A stretch of 64,000 bases of DNA from Heterocephalus glaber (GCF_000247695.1 NW_004624783.1:4707508-4771507); one strand, 5' to 3'; numbered from the stretch's first letter, positions 1-11,310 are shown. Notes: generated by a model from the sequence alone, not told the origin. A program made the numbers and translations.

Positions 1-150
1 GCACTGTGGAAATCAGTATGGAGATACCTCAAAGAACTAGGACTGGAAGTCCCATTTGACCCAGCTATTCCCCTGCTGTGTATCTTCCCCAAAGAATTAA
101 AAGAATCATACCACAGTGATATATGTGCACCCATGTTTGTAGTAGCTGAT
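1..150 (+). mobile_element. L1 LINE 3' region fragment
   Basis: The stretch reads like the conserved L1 3'-UTR sense strand: a block of the form 'gtggaaatcagtatggagat', then 'cctcaaagaacta' and 'catttgacccagc'. These phrases are typical of old mammalian L1 3' ends. The copy is cut by the window edge and loses similarity near 'gtttgtagtagc'. It has no coding capacity. Recognition is by eye. Confidence 0.65.
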
Positions 151-896
151 GAAGCCCAAGGAAAATGCTGATTTCTCAACGCAGCAGTGAAGCAGGTCCG
201 GTCTTTTCTGGAACCTGCTGGTTATGGGAACTTAGATCCATGCTCATGAAGCTGAGGCTCTTCTGTACAAGACATGCAAAGACATGCATCTTTCCCACAC
301 CTGTAATACCCACATGGAGGCAGACTAGATGAAAAGTGGACTCAGCAGTATGGTCATAGCAATGCTTTATAAACAAGCCTGAAAGAACCTGGAAACACAG
401 CCACATGTTTGCCGTGGCTGTCTCTGGGTTATGGAATTGTGGGTGATTTTTAGTTTTCTATTTAAAAGTGTGTGTCCCTTCACCATCAGTACTCACCCTT
501 ATTACTTTAGCATTCTTAAGGGTCTGCAGGCTTTTGATGCATTTGAAGTAACCAGTCTGGAGACACATTATCAATAGCTTCCTACAAGACAGTAAGGAAA
601 GGGAGACTTCAGGCTGCAACCACAGACAACAGCTCCAGACAGACCCTCTGGAGACAGAAAGCTGGTGGGTAGATTAGGAGTCAGTAGTCGATGCCCTTGG
701 AGCCCTGGCCAGCTCTCTGTACCTGGGGATTGCAGGTGGAAATAACACCAAGAAAGGAAATCTTTGCCGGGACTAGGGGGGAAGCCAAGGAGGCCAAGAA
801 TGTAAAACAACAGTCTTAAATTCTGCTTGACAAGATGACCCTCTGTCCAGGAAGGGTCTCTGATATATGGGGGGCCAGGGAGGTTGCAGAAGGAAA
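151..896. other. Unannotated noncoding stretch
   Basis: No gene, RNA gene or clearly recognisable repeat is seen. Short open frames on both strands overlap each other, lack protein-like composition and match no domain I know. Old unrecognised repeat DNA is possible. Confidence 0.5.
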
Positions 897-938
897 GGGC
901 ATGTGTGGAGGAGTGGAGGGCATGTGTGGAGGAGTGGA
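897..938 (+). repeat. Exact 21-bp tandem duplication
   Basis: Two identical 21-bp units beginning 'gggcatgtgtggaggagtgg' lie back to back at 897-917 and 918-938. A partial third start ('gtgcatg') follows at 939. Exact identity suggests a recent local duplication in unique sequence. A two-copy array like this may vary in copy number between individuals. Confidence 0.85.
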
Positions 939-945
939 GTGCATG

Positions 946-1898
946 CAAAGCGATTAGCCCTGGGAAGTGGAGCAAAGTAGGAAGGCCTGAGGCACAGCTG
1001 AGCCTTCCTCAAGTTCATCCCTCAGGAATGAGCTCATCAGAGTCTGGCTTCATCAAGGAACTGGCAAAGACACCCAGGCCTCTGGCACTTCCTCTGGTTC
1101 TGCATCCGTTATGTTTGCTGATGTTCTCTCAGAATTGGATTTTGGACTCCTGAGCTAAAAAGGACAAGTATAACAAGATTACAGCACTTCCTGCCCCTTC
1201 AACAAACACAGAATCACAGCAAGAAAGAGCGCTCCAAGAAGCTGTTTCTGAGCACCAGAGTTCCCTCCTCTCAGAGCCACATCACAGGGACATGTGAGCT
1301 GCCACCTTCAAAAGCTGTAGCCTCTGTAGACGCCCTGAAGTGCTCCTGACTCCTCTTAGAGCACCTCCCTCATCTTCCAGCTACCAGAAAGCAGCTTCAA
1401 GACACAGTTGTATGGAGGCAGGGTGCAGGCTCAGGGCTAAAGTCATAATTCCCTCTCACTAACTACAGCAATGGGGCCACAGGCTAACCAGAGCTGGAGT
1501 AGGACACCTGCCCACCAGCTTACACGATCCCTCACCATCAGAGGTCACCTTGGTGGTATCATTTGCATGCTATCATTTGACAGAGTTTTATGGAGTAGCT
1601 AGTGTTGGGCCACCAAACAGACATGGCCACTGCCCCCACTGGGCCTCCCTTCTCCCTTTTTATAATTATAAAAACTATAAGGGCAAAAGGAAATGAAATC
1701 TTACCTCCCAAAACTATCAAGATTTTCCCAGGGATCAGTCCTTGGACACCCTCTCTTCTTTTCTTTCCTTCCTTTCCTTTGTCTACACCAACTGACAACT
1801 CCCACATGAGCAGCTTCAGCCTGAGCATCTTTGAATTCAAACTCATATTCAAATACCTGCTCAATATCTCCATTTGGATGTATGTGTGTCTGCATATG
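946..1898. other. Unannotated noncoding stretch
   Basis: No gene or clear repeat is recognised. There is a pyrimidine-rich run near 1743-1780. Open frames on the two strands mirror each other over 1560-1900, which reflects low stop density and not coding. Confidence 0.45.
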
Positions 1899-1899
1899 T

Positions 1900-2225
1900 T
1901 TTAGTCAGCTTTCTGTCTGTGACAAAATACCAGAGATAATCAATTTTTAAAGAGGAAAGATTTATTTTGGCACACAGATTCAAAAGTTTCTGTCTATGGT
2001 CAGTTGACCAGTTGCTTTTGGTCTGGTGGTGAGTCAGTACATCATGGTGGGAGCACATAGCAGATGAAGCTGCTCACCCCAGACAACCCAGGAAGTAAAC
2101 AAGAAGAAAAGAAAGGCTCTGGGACCCAGTATCCTCTTCAAGAGCACACCACCAATGACCTAACTTCCTTTAAAGCTTCCACCACCCCTGAGGACCAAGC
2201 CTTTAATATATGAGCCTTCAAGAGT
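1900..2225 (-). mobile_element. ERVL-MaLR-type solo LTR (antisense)
   Basis: The + strand opens with 'ttagtcagctttctgtctgt' and has 'gacaaaataccagagataat' and 'gatttattttggcacacag' soon after. It then runs through 'catcatggtgggagcaca' to a 'caccaccaatgacctaac' block. This is the antisense layout of MaLR LTRs (MLT1/ORR1 group), where the poly(A)-signal end comes first. No internal retroviral sequence adjoins it, so it is a solo LTR. Subfamily is not resolved. Confidence 0.6.
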
Positions 2226-2229
2226 CCAA

Positions 2230-2297
2230 AATTTTATATATATGTATATATCTGTGTGTGTGTATATATGTAAAATGCAATATATATATAAAATTTA
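2230..2297. repeat. TA/TG-rich simple repeat
   Basis: An imperfect alternating purine-pyrimidine tract of 'tatata' and 'tgtgtg' units lies directly after the LTR end. It is AT-dominated and not coding. Confidence 0.8.
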
Positions 2298-2324
2298 ACA
2301 TGTAACATATTCCAAACTGAACTC

Positions 2325-2660
2325 CTAATCTTCCCCTCTCCATCCTAAATTGGCTCCCCACATAAACTCTCCATCTCAGTTAATGGCAACACAAACCTTT
2401 CTGTTGTCCAGATTTAAAGCCCTGAAGTTGTATTTGACTACTCTCTTTTTCTCATATCCCAATCCTGTCTGTGAAGAAAGCCCATTCATTCTACCTACAG
2501 AATTAAGCCACTTGTTTCCACACCATCACTAGGATTCTGAGCCAACACACATACACACACACTTCTCTCACATGGACCACTGTGATGGCCTCACAAATGT
2601 TCTCTGCATCTACTCTGCCCCTGCAGTCAGTTCTCAACTCAGCAGCCAGAGGGATTCTAG
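2325..2660. mobile_element. Old mammalian-wide interspersed repeat (copy 1 of a family seen three times)
   Basis: C/T-rich sequence with phrases such as 'cctctccatcctaaattggc', 'ccactgtgatggcctcac' and 'agcagccagagggattct' resembles an ancient mammalian interspersed repeat. Similar text occurs near 23450-24010 and 61960-62310. I recognise the style but cannot name the family securely; L2-class or another old LINE is possible. Short open frames here are incidental. Confidence 0.35.
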
Positions 2661-3211
2661 ATGGTGGGTGTCACATCTGTCTATGCCCAGGCATAGACAA
2701 TCACTTGCAGGTGGCCAGGAAAACTTGGAGGGTTGGAGACCTAACACTAAATCCATCCAGAAGGGCAGAAATGGGCCCTGGAAAAAAGTACTGCTGGTCC
2801 AGTGCTTGCTGCTCTCAGGGAAGCTCTGTATCTCAGGGACAGAGATCTCCAGCAGAAGTCTAAGTGATGGTGAGCAGATGGGATAGAGGAGGGAGAAGAT
2901 GGTCCAGCAATGGGCACTTGCAAGGGGGATGCTCCACAAACAGGAAAGCAACTTCCAGAGGACAGGGCAACCTGGCTCCTGTCCTCGAGAAACACTCAGG
3001 TCTCTTGTTCTCAATTTGCCCCAACCCCAAAGGGAACACATGATTCCCCTCTCTGTTACTGTCCCGAGGATCAGTGATCTAGATTGAGGCCAAAGACACA
3101 ATCAGGCTGAGGTGATGGAAAAGGTGTGATGTAGGACGATGTAGAAGACTAACACCTGAAACTAATGGCCATCTCTTGGAGATGAAGGGTCAAAACCACT
3201 TGACCTTTCTT

Positions 3212-3292
3212 TTAGACTCATACTTGTGATCCTCCTGCATTGGCCTTGATCAGTGCTAGGATTATAGGCATGCAGCACTGTGCCCAACTCAA
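3212..3292 (-). mobile_element. B1 SINE fragment (antisense)
   Basis: The text 'cttgtgatcctcctgcattgg' through 'gtgctaggattataggcatg' and 'cagcactgtgcccaac' is the antisense left half of a B1 (7SL-derived) element. It is truncated and diverged, without a retained A-tail. Confidence 0.7.
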
Positions 3293-4867
3293 CTGCATCA
3301 TTTTGTCTCTCAGCCTTCCAAGAAGGCTGTGTAGTCAAATGGGTCTAGGACTTCTCCTAATCCCTTTTACCATCTCCCATTTCCTCAGAAAACTAAACAA
3401 GAACCAGGGTGGGGCCAAGGAGAAAGAGGCCATCTCTATACCAGTAACAATACAGCATATTTGTGTCTTATGTAACCACTATATATCTCCCCACAGGATG
3501 GAGTGGGGAGAACATAGATTGGCTACTCCTCTCTGGAGTTACAGCTAATGTTTGCAGTGGAAGGCATGGCATGTGCTGGCCTGCTTAACTGCCTAATTAG
3601 AAAACTAGATAATGGGGAAGAGTCTGCAGTTTCTTATTTTCTGAGAGTTAATGCACAACCATTTGCATGGATTTAAACACCCCTCTGCAGCCCCAGAGCA
3701 AATATACAAGCAGGATAAATCATACCCTCAAGGAATCTGAGTTAGAAGGGACCTCTCACACCCACACCCCACACGTGCAGAGCAAATTCTGTCTCATTTG
3801 CTCCTACTCAGCTCTAAGGTCCACCTCTTCCCCTGCCCTCTTCCTATCCTGCTCCCTCTACCCGATGCTTCTTGGACTGCCTGGAGCCACAGCAGTGGTC
3901 AACATCATCTCATCCAGAAGCTCCCTAAAAACCCTCATATCATGCACGTCCCAGAGAAGAAGGGGAGGGGTTTGGGTCTGGTGGCTACTGGTTCTGCTTC
4001 CTCTTGAATCCCTGCCCAAGAGAGTTCTCCCCACCTTGAAGATGTCTGCTTAACACCTGCCTTGGTTGGAAATTCATCAGTCAGGCCTCATAAACCCTCA
4101 TATGGAAAGCCCTGGGATGAAGCCACACTGCCTGGTAGCGGATAGAAACCCCACAGAATGGAGCTGCAGGAGGGCAAGAAGTTACAAAGGCACCTGATAT
4201 TCAAGGCCCATCCCTCAGCAATGCCTTACTTCTGGAAAAGCAAACTTCTAAAGGCAGCGGTCATTATTTGCCTAGAGCACTGGTGCACTTACAACATATA
4301 TGTGTGCTTATGCATGTGTGCTTGTGCATGTAGGAACACTAATGGGGAAAAGGGATGGGCATTATTTTCAACATCTTTCAATGTAATCATTTTGCATTGA
4401 GAGGTATCCAGCATGCAAAAAATTATGAAATCAGCGTCTACTTGTAGACTTGGTCCAGGACAGAAGTGACCAAAATTGGAGGAAATAGCCTTGATAAGTA
4501 CCCAATTTTTATCCTGTGTACCAATATTAGAAGGTAGAAAAAGTCTTAATATTTTCAAAATCAGAAGAATCCTCTTCTGGATAAACGAGAATATTCTAAC
4601 CAGATGTCTGCTTGAGAACAATGTTTGGGTTGGTTGAGAAGCTTTATTTATTGTTGTTTAGAAGTGAGTACAGGCTTGAGAAAACAGCAGTTTATGACCC
4701 ATTTATTTCTTCCTTTTTAACAATTATTGGCACTTCACATCTATGCTTGAGAAGTATAAATATGGCAAGACCCTTGCCTTTACTATCTTCAGTCTTCAAG
4801 CATATTGGCCAAACTTTTATTTTTAGGTATTCAAACCAGATCTTGGACACCATGTAGATTCATCCTT
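3293..4867. other. Unannotated noncoding stretch
   Basis: About 1.6 kb without a recognised gene or repeat, apart from a TG-rich run near 4297-4332. The 128-residue open frame at 3667-4053 has no signal peptide, domain, splice context or protein-like composition, so it is not called as a gene. Confidence 0.4.
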
Positions 4868-6060
4868 AAAAATGAATGAATTAACTTCAATTTTTCAGCA
4901 ATGTGGTTAGATGAGAGAGCTGAAAAACCTCCAATTACCAAATACTTAGAAATGTCAGATAAAATAAAACCAATATCCTCTAACTGCATGGCTGATCTCA
5001 CAAGAAAGTAAGGAAAATCTCAAGGGGCCAAGAAAAGAGGAAGCTGAAAAACTAGAGTGGTAGGTATACTGGCACCATGACTGCTCTCAGAGCACTGACT
5101 GGTCTCAGTTTTTTAAAAACTAGAGAGATCTAAGGATGTAGCTCAGCAGTAGAACACTTGCTTAGCATGCATGAGGCCCTGGGTTCAATCTCCAACATCA
5201 CAAAATAATAATAGTGATAAAGCTTTGCTTGAACAGTCCAATAGCAACAAGAGACAAAGACTTGAACCTGGATGAAATGCAGTCATACCTGAAATATTAT
5301 AATGATTGACATCTACAGTCCCCATGCAAGTCTACCCACTGTCAAAGGAAAGTGGCACCGAAGTCCATCTAACTGGGCTGAGGTCTAAGAGGAAAAAATT
5401 ATATGTAATACATATTAAGAATTTTTTTAAAAAACTGAAGAATTCATAGCCACAGGCCTGTTCTACACTATGCATGGTCTCTGATTTTCCCAATTAAGAA
5501 AGTCACATAACAAAAAAAAAGAAACTCACATAAAAATGGCCTCTACTACTAATATCTTAAGCACAAGACAAAAACAAATGTAAACTACCCCTACACCTGT
5601 GGCACTCTTATAAATGTGGCATAGAGTCCCACAGATACAGCTCCACTGAATCAAAGCTGGCAGGCCCCGGTTACAAAACAGGAAAAAAGACAGAGTGAGC
5701 AGGCTTCATCAGAACAACAAACAACAGGATTTGACCCACAGGGTGTTTAGTCAACAGAATTATTCAACACATACTATAAAATCAAAAATTCAAATTCATG
5801 TATAATATAAAAGAACAGGTCAAAACAAGAAAGAAACAAAATAATGAAAAAGAATGACATAGGATTTCTCTGAAGAAATGTTATTAAATTTTAAAACTGA
5901 ATGAAATCTACTGTTTCTAGCAAGTTTGCAAGATAGTTCGATAGAGTTCCTTTTAAAAGGAAAAAAATGCCAGATAATTTTTTTTTATTTACTTTAAAAA
6001 CTTCAAAGAGTTGACAACTAGGGAATTATCAAGTCAAAATCTATGTGATGGAAGAAATCA
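4868..6060 (+). mobile_element. Degenerate L1/HAL1-like A-rich DNA
   Basis: A-rich sense-strand sequence with fragments such as 'aaatactgatagaaat'-like phrases and 'gagctgaaaaacctccaatt' resembles old L1 or HAL1 material. It is split by an ID element at 5128. No frame survives. Assignment rests on composition and scattered phrases, so it is tentative. Confidence 0.35.
5128..5215 (+). mobile_element. ID SINE, older subtype
   Basis: A tRNA-Ala-derived ID element: 'ggatgtagctcagcagtag' carries the A box, and 'gggttcaatctcc' the B box. An A-rich tail with 'aataataatag' follows. The core 'acttgcttagcatgcatgag' is the older ID form, distinct from the 'cctgcctcgcaagtgcaagg' form dominant elsewhere in the window. 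Confidence 0.85.
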
Positions 6061-6061
6061 A

Positions 6062-6170
6062 GAGTGCTGGGGCTGAAAGTATAGCTCAGAGCCCCTAGGT
6101 TCAACTCCAGCACTACACACAGAAACACACACGCACGTGCACACACACATACACACACACACACACAGGA
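6062..6170 (+). mobile_element. ID remnant with (CA)n tail
   Basis: 'tgctggggctgaaagtatag' to 'aggttcaactccagcactac' is a shortened ID with part of its middle missing. It runs into a (CA)n microsatellite at about 6121-6168, a common fate of a SINE tail. Confidence 0.65.
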
Positions 6171-6660
6171 ATCCTGACTGTTACACTTACCCTGAGGGCA
6201 TTTTGCTATAGCAAAAGAACTTTAAATTTGAGTTTACTCAGCTTCACAAGACTGGGGAGGTAAAAGACAAAGCCCAAAACCTGTCCAACAGGGGGAGTCT
6301 AATAGAGGACCTCTTACCATAGGTTGGGAACCTAAACAGTTTTATCATCAAGATGAGTATTAAACAGAAATGTGCCCAAGCCTCCCTCATACTCCCAGGG
6401 GACCACATGAAAAGTTGCCTTGGCACAGAGAAAAGCACGAACAACTCTCCCACTGAAAAATTACAAGTCAGATTTTCACCATTTGCATGCCCCAAATAAC
6501 CTCAATGAATTTAGCTCAGAGGACTAGTACCAGTGGTGTCCTTTAAGCACATGGAAGAAGTAAACAAAATCTTCTCTGGACCTTTATCCTAGACTCAAAG
6601 AAATACTACAAGTAAGTATCCATAAAAAAGTTTTCAGCTTATAGTCAAAAATAACCAAGA
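6171..6660. other. Unannotated noncoding stretch
   Basis: Nothing recognisable as a gene. The sequence may be decayed L1 continuing from either side, but I could not identify it. Confidence 0.35.
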
Positions 6661-6858
6661 AAGCCAGATGTGACGGCCCACACATACAATTCCAGCACTC
6701 TGGGAGACTGAAGCAAGAGACTCACAAGTTCCAACCCAGCCTGGGAAATGTAGTAACTTAGGAAGACTCTGTCTCAAAATAAAAAACAAAAAATGACTGG
6801 GAGTAGTTCAGTAGGAAGGCCTTGGGTTCAATCTCCAGTAAACAAAAAAAAAAAAAGC
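6661..6858 (+). mobile_element. B1-dID composite SINE
   Basis: A diverged B1 half ('agccagatgtgacggcccac' through 'gactctgtctcaaaat') is followed by an ID-like half ('tgactgggagtagttcag', 'gggttcaatctccag') and an A-tail. Both halves share one orientation with a single terminal tail. This is the organisation of B1-dID composites known in squirrels, dormice and related rodents. The ID half lacks part of the tRNA-like region. Confidence 0.75.
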
Positions 6859-6879
6859 AAAGCACCAGGACAAGAAATA

Positions 6880-7260
6880 AGCAGAAGCAGATTCACAAAA
6901 GCATACATTGAAATTATACTATTAGGTTACTTAAAAATAAATTATTCATTCTTTCATTAAGTCAAAAAGACAAACTAAACTTTTTTTAATCTATAGGCAA
7001 AAGAAAACTATTTCCCGAATGACCAAGCAAATTTGAAAGATATCTAAACTGAAATTCTAGAATTAAATATTTATTACAATTGAAACCTCAGTGGATGGAT
7101 TTAACAGTACTTTAGATAATGTAAAGAGAGAATTCATCAAGTGGAAGATATATTAGAAGAAAACAACCCATGGAAAAATGGACTAGAGATATGAACAGTT
7201 TACCCAAAAAAATGACATAGAACGATTTCAGGCGTCTAGAGAATGTACAGTAGTTTGAAA
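6880..7260 (+). mobile_element. Old L1 ORF1-region fragment
   Basis: 'gtggatggatttaacagtac' followed by 'gagagaattcatcaagtgga' and 'gatatattagaagaaaacaa' matches the style of L1M/HAL1 ORF1 coiled-coil-coding sequence on the sense strand. Multiple stops and frameshifts are present, so nothing is expressed as protein. Confidence 0.45.
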
Positions 7261-7649
7261 AACATCACTTGTACTCTTATAATCAAAAATCATAAGCAAT
7301 CTGAAACTGGCCTTTTTTTGATCTGAGCCCACCCAGTAACCTGAAATCCAGGGAGTCAGCTCCTCCAAGAAGAGGTGGGATATGAGTACTGGAGCAGATA
7401 GTTGCAGGTGCCATAAAAACTGGCAAGAATTCCAGTGTGTTAACAGTAATGCTAATGGCCAGGTAGGAACTAGTGTGGGAAATAAAAGCCCAGGGGCCTG
7501 AAGATACCAGGGAAATTCACATCACCAGCCCACTCTTCTCTGTAGATCTCCCTTCACTATGTACACACAGGAAATATTGGGAACAAGGGAAAAATTCCAA
7601 GAGAGCTTAGCTTGGGGTACAGGTCTGGGGCAGGGGAGTTCTAAAAAAA
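7261..7649. other. Unannotated noncoding stretch
   Basis: No recognised element. It lies between two L1-like blocks and may be highly decayed LINE or an unknown insertion. Confidence 0.35.
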
Positions 7650-7846
7650 GTATTCATACATAAAATACACTCCAGGACCACAGTCAAATAAAACTAGAAA
7701 TAGGTAATAGACATTTAGAAAACCCTCAAGGTATTAAATTAAACAACACACTTCTAAAACATCTGTTGGTCAAAAAGAATCACAAAAAAAATAGAAAAAA
7801 ATTTAGTTACATGAAAATTCAACATACCAAAATTTCTAGAATATTG

Positions 7847-8040
7847 AGCTGGGTACGTAGCTCAGTAATAGAGCCCTTATCTAGCATGCGTGAAGCCCCA
7901 GGTTCAATTCCCCACACTGAAGAAAAAAGAAAAAGAAGAAAGAAAAAAAAGAAAGAAACAGAAACCCAAGAAATGAGAACAAAGAAAAAAAATAGAGAAA
8001 ATCAGTGAAACAAAATAATCATTCTTAAAAAAAAAAGAAG
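7847..8040 (+). mobile_element. ID SINE, older subtype, with long A-rich tail
   Basis: 'gagctgggtacgtagctcag' (A box) through 'ccaggttcaattcccca' (B box) marks an older ID with the 'tctagcatgcgtgaag' core. A roughly 100 bp purine-rich tail of 'gaaaaa' units follows, some of which may be L1 sequence. The tail creates a Lys-rich open frame that is not a gene. Confidence 0.8.
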
Positions 8041-8189
8041 TGTTAATTTCTACTGACCAAAGTAAAATGAAATCACCATAGACCTTATAAATATTTTAAA
8101 AACTACAAACAAACAAACAGAAACTACAAACAACTGTATTATAACTATAACCCGAGTACTCATATCTTTTTTAAATGAATCTATGGTTT

Positions 8190-8652
8190 AAAACCTTCCA
8201 ACAGCTGGGCATAGTAGCGCATACCTGTAATCCCAGCTACTCGAAAGGCTGTGGCAGGAATTTAGCTCAGTGGTGCTGCTGCCTGCCTCGCAAGTGCAAA
8301 GTCACGAGTTGATCCCTGGTATCAAAAAAAAAAAAGGCTGGGGATTTAGCTCAGTGGTTCCAGCACCTGCCTCACAAGCGCAAAGTCCCAAGTTCGGTGT
8401 GGAGGGGGTGAAGGGCGCACAGGTAATGGGGAAGAAAAAATAAGAACCAAGATACATCATGTACAGGTACAAGCACCCAATGATAAATGTAAACGTATTG
8501 TATACCTAAAATGTACCAATAAAAGAATTTAAGGGAAAAAAAGAAGGCTGTGTCTAGAAGATTATAAGTTGAAGGCCATCCTGATAACATAATGAAACCC
8601 CAGTCTAAAAACATAAATAATTTTTAAATAAATAAACAAAACCTTCCAACAG
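8190..8652 (+). mobile_element. B1 SINE inserted in L1 ORF2, split by a later insertion
   Basis: A perfect 15-bp target-site duplication, 'aaaaccttccaacag', lies at 8190-8204 and 8638-8652. The L1 reading resumes across it. Inside is a B1 whose left part is 'ctgggcatagtagcgcatac' to 'ctactcgaaagg' and whose right part is 'gattataagttgaaggccat' to 'aaaccccagtctaaaa'. Some 290 bp of other elements separate the two parts. The flanking duplication shows that the B1 arrived as one unit. Confidence 0.85.
8259..8543 (+). mobile_element. ID-ID-L1 3'-end chimera nested in the B1
   Basis: Within the split B1 are, in one orientation: an ID ('atttagctcagtggtgctgc' to 'ttgatccctggtatc') with an A-tail, a second ID from 8336 truncated at 'gtcccaagttcg' (8395), and then directly an L1 3' end. 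The L1 part contains 'catcatgtacaggtacaag' and 'gtaccaataaaagaat'. The same L1 terminus stands alone at 12380-12450. The B1 sequence 'aaggctgtg' is repeated at 8245-8253 and 8544-8552, with a diverged extension (12 of 15 matching), as a target duplication would be. A single chimeric retroposition is the simplest reading; serial insertion is the alternative. Confidence 0.65.
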
Positions 8653-9484
8653 GGAACACTCCAGGCCCAGATGGCTTCATGGGTAAATTTTCCCAAACAG
8701 CAAAGAAGAAATAATACCAATTCCACACAAAATCTCCCAGAACATCCAAAGAGAAGGGAACACTTTCCAACTCATTTTATAAGGCCAACATTACCTGCAT
8801 ATAAAAACCAACAAAAATATTACCTAAAAAAGGACATTACAAACCAATATCCTTCATGAATAAAGCTTCAAAAATCTCTGAACAATACTGAGACATCTGA
8901 TCCAAAATTATCAAAAGCATAATTCATCCTAACCAAATGAGTTTATATCATAAATCCAAGGCTGATTTAACCATCCAAAAGTAGTCAATGTAACTCACCA
9001 TAACAACAGATTAGATCATCTCAATAGAAACACACAGGTCTTTGACAAAATTCAACATTCATTCATGGTAAAACACAAAAGTGCTCAGCAAACTAAGAAT
9101 AGTAGGGAAATTGCTCAAGCTAATAATGGTATCACCAGCACTATAACTAGCAGAATAGTCAAGGGTGAAAGACTTATTACATTATATGTTAATGGTGAAA
9201 CAGCAAATGTCTTCCCATTTAGATTGGGAATAAGGCTCCCCACTCCTGTACAGTATCACATTTGAGGCCGTATGCAGTATTTTAAAAAGAAAAAGCATGG
9301 AGTCTAGAGAGATAGAAACTATCTCTCATTGCTAACAATATTACTGTTTGCAGAAACAATCACCAAAAAAACTACCATAAAACTATTAGAAATAATAAGT
9401 GAGTTTTTCAAGTTTGCAGGACACAAGACCAGTATACAAAATTAATGTATTTATATATACTACAAATAAAAAATTAGAAAATGA

Positions 9485-9566
9485 TTTTTTTTTGGTACTG
9501 AGAATTGAATTCAGGACCTTGTGCTTGCCAGGCAGGTGTGGTGCCACTGAGCTACATCCTTGACCC
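9485..9566 (-). mobile_element. ID SINE (antisense)
   Basis: A T-run followed by 'ggtactgagaattgaattca', 'ggaccttgtgcttgccagg' and 'gccactgagctacatcc' is a complete antisense ID. It sits inside L1 ORF2 sequence. Several substitutions from the local consensus indicate moderate age. Confidence 0.88.
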
Positions 9567-9597
9567 TAGAAATTGAATTTTTAAAATATCACTTACA

Positions 9598-9680
9598 GGC
9601 CATGGATTTAGCTCAGTGGTTCCGCCGCCTGTCTCACAAGTGCAAGGTCCAGTTTGATCCCCTGTACCCAAAAAAAAAAA
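9598..9680 (+). mobile_element. ID SINE, 'cctgcctcgcaagtg' subfamily
   Basis: 'tggatttagctcagtggttc' (A box) to 'gtttgatcccctgtaccc' (B box region), then an 11-base A-tail. The flanks 'acttaca' at the left and 'acttaca' after the tail are a short target duplication within the L1. Confidence 0.9.
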
Positions 9681-10866
9681 GGAAACCACTTACAAGCATA
9701 ACAAAACACCTAGTGATGTAAAACTTACAATATATATGCAAGATCTATATGCTAAACACCACAAAATACACATAAAGAAAACTAAATGAATAAATAGATG
9801 GTATGTCATGTTCATTGATTAGAAGACTCAATATTGACAGCAAGGCAAAGGAAACAGAATAGCAGAAACAAACCTGGAAAACAAGAACAAAGTTAGAATT
9901 CTCACATTGCCTGACTTGCATACATAACATAAAGTGTTCGGACTCAAGTCAATGTGGCATTAAAAGATAGCTAAACATAGATCAATGGAACAGTCAGAAA
10001 ACCCAGAAAAAGGCCTACACATATATGGTATATTGATTTTGACATAAGGAGAAAGGTAATTTAATAGAAAGAAAATAGTATTTTGAACAAATGATCGTGG
10101 AAAAATTGATAGCCATATAAAAAAGAAACATAATCCATGTCTTTGCTATATACAAAAACTAACTCAAGCTCACTAATAGAAATAAATGTAAAAGCTTAAA
10201 GTATAAAGCTCCAAGAAGGAGACATAGGAGAAAATCTTTGTGATCTTGGGTTAGGCAACAATTTGTTAGCTACCACACCAAAAGCACAATACTTGAGAGA
10301 AAACTGATAAATCAGACTTTATCAAAATTTTCAACTTTTTATCTGTGAAGGACAATAGTAAGAGAGTGAAAATATAGACCACATACTGGGAGAAAAGACT
10401 TGCAAATCACTTACCTGATAAAAGGAGCTATATCTAGAATACATAAAGAATTCAAAATTCAGTAATGAAAGAATTCAAATTTTTAATGGACAAAATATTT
10501 GAACATACCATTCACCAAAGAAGATACGCTGATGGCAGGAAAGCACATGTTCAATAACATTAGTTACTGAGAAATGCAAACTAAGACCACAATGACAAAC
10601 CACTGCACATCTATTATAATGGCAAGAAGACAAACAAAACCCTAACTGAACACTTGGGACAACAAGTTGGCATTATTTTATAAAGCTAAGCATACTCTTA
10701 CCATACAACCCAGCAATGCCACTGCTAGTTATTTGCTCAAATAAAATAAAAACTATGTTTAGAAGAAATCTTGCATGTGAATATTTACAGCAATTTTATT
10801 CATATCCAAAACCTAGACTCTAGCCAGGCATTATCAGAGAACTCTATAATAGGGTCTCATCTCCTG

Positions 10867-11310
10867 TTTGGTGCTACGGCACAAGCCTGAGGGAAAAAAC
10901 TAAAAGACAGAACTAAAAAGACAGAGAAAGTGGGGAACCAGGATGACCAACGCTGCTTTATTAGCAAAGGCACTGGTCCGTCCAAGCCACTCATTTTTAT
11001 TAGTAATCAACTGGGGTAAAGGCAAGCTACCTGTGAGGGTGGGACTACAAATGAGGACATCCATTCATGCAGTTTCTATGGAAACTAATGAAAGCAAGGC
11101 TTGTAAGAGACAAGACAAAGCAGTCTCAAATTAGGAACAGAATAGACAAAATACATGGTTGTAATTAGAACACTGTCCTTCTAGTTAAGAAAGTTAATTG
11201 TGGGAATGGAGTTTGGGTGTGAGTTACTCTGACCTCTGCACATAGGCTTTGGTGAGACTTCTCAAAACAAGCCATTTGAGGGATTAACTTTACAGCCTGC
11301 ACTGCTTACA
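10867..11310 (-). mobile_element. Putative solo LTR (antisense)
   Basis: Read on the minus strand, this unique-looking 440 bp has an AATAAA poly(A) signal about 85 bp before a terminal 'caccaaaca'. A TG start, suitable U3-like length and absence of internal retroviral sequence fit a solo LTR. The exact 5' boundary and family are unresolved, and no clean target duplication was found. A 63-residue open frame at 10943-11134 is incidental. Confidence 0.4.

Larger units (their letters stand above)
7650..10830 (+). mobile_element. Old L1 copy, ORF2 to 3' UTR, heavily interrupted
   Basis: Sense-strand ORF2 phrases recur in the right order: 'ctccaggaccacagtcaaat' (7669), 'acactccaggcccagatgg' (8655, ahead of the reverse transcriptase core), 'gacaaaattcaacattcatt' (9041) and 'aggacacaagaccagtatac' (9418). 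The 3'-UTR style 'cccagcaatgccactgctag' follows (10709). The copy is crowded with stops; the longest open stretch is under 70 residues. ID elements interrupt at 7847, 9485 and 9598, and a B1 with its own insertions at 8205. Confidence 0.7.

Noticed and set aside
9598..9680. tRNA gene call from A-box and B-box matches in ID elements
   Set aside because: ID SINEs descend from tRNA-Ala and keep the boxes, but they lack a tRNA fold and end in A-tails.
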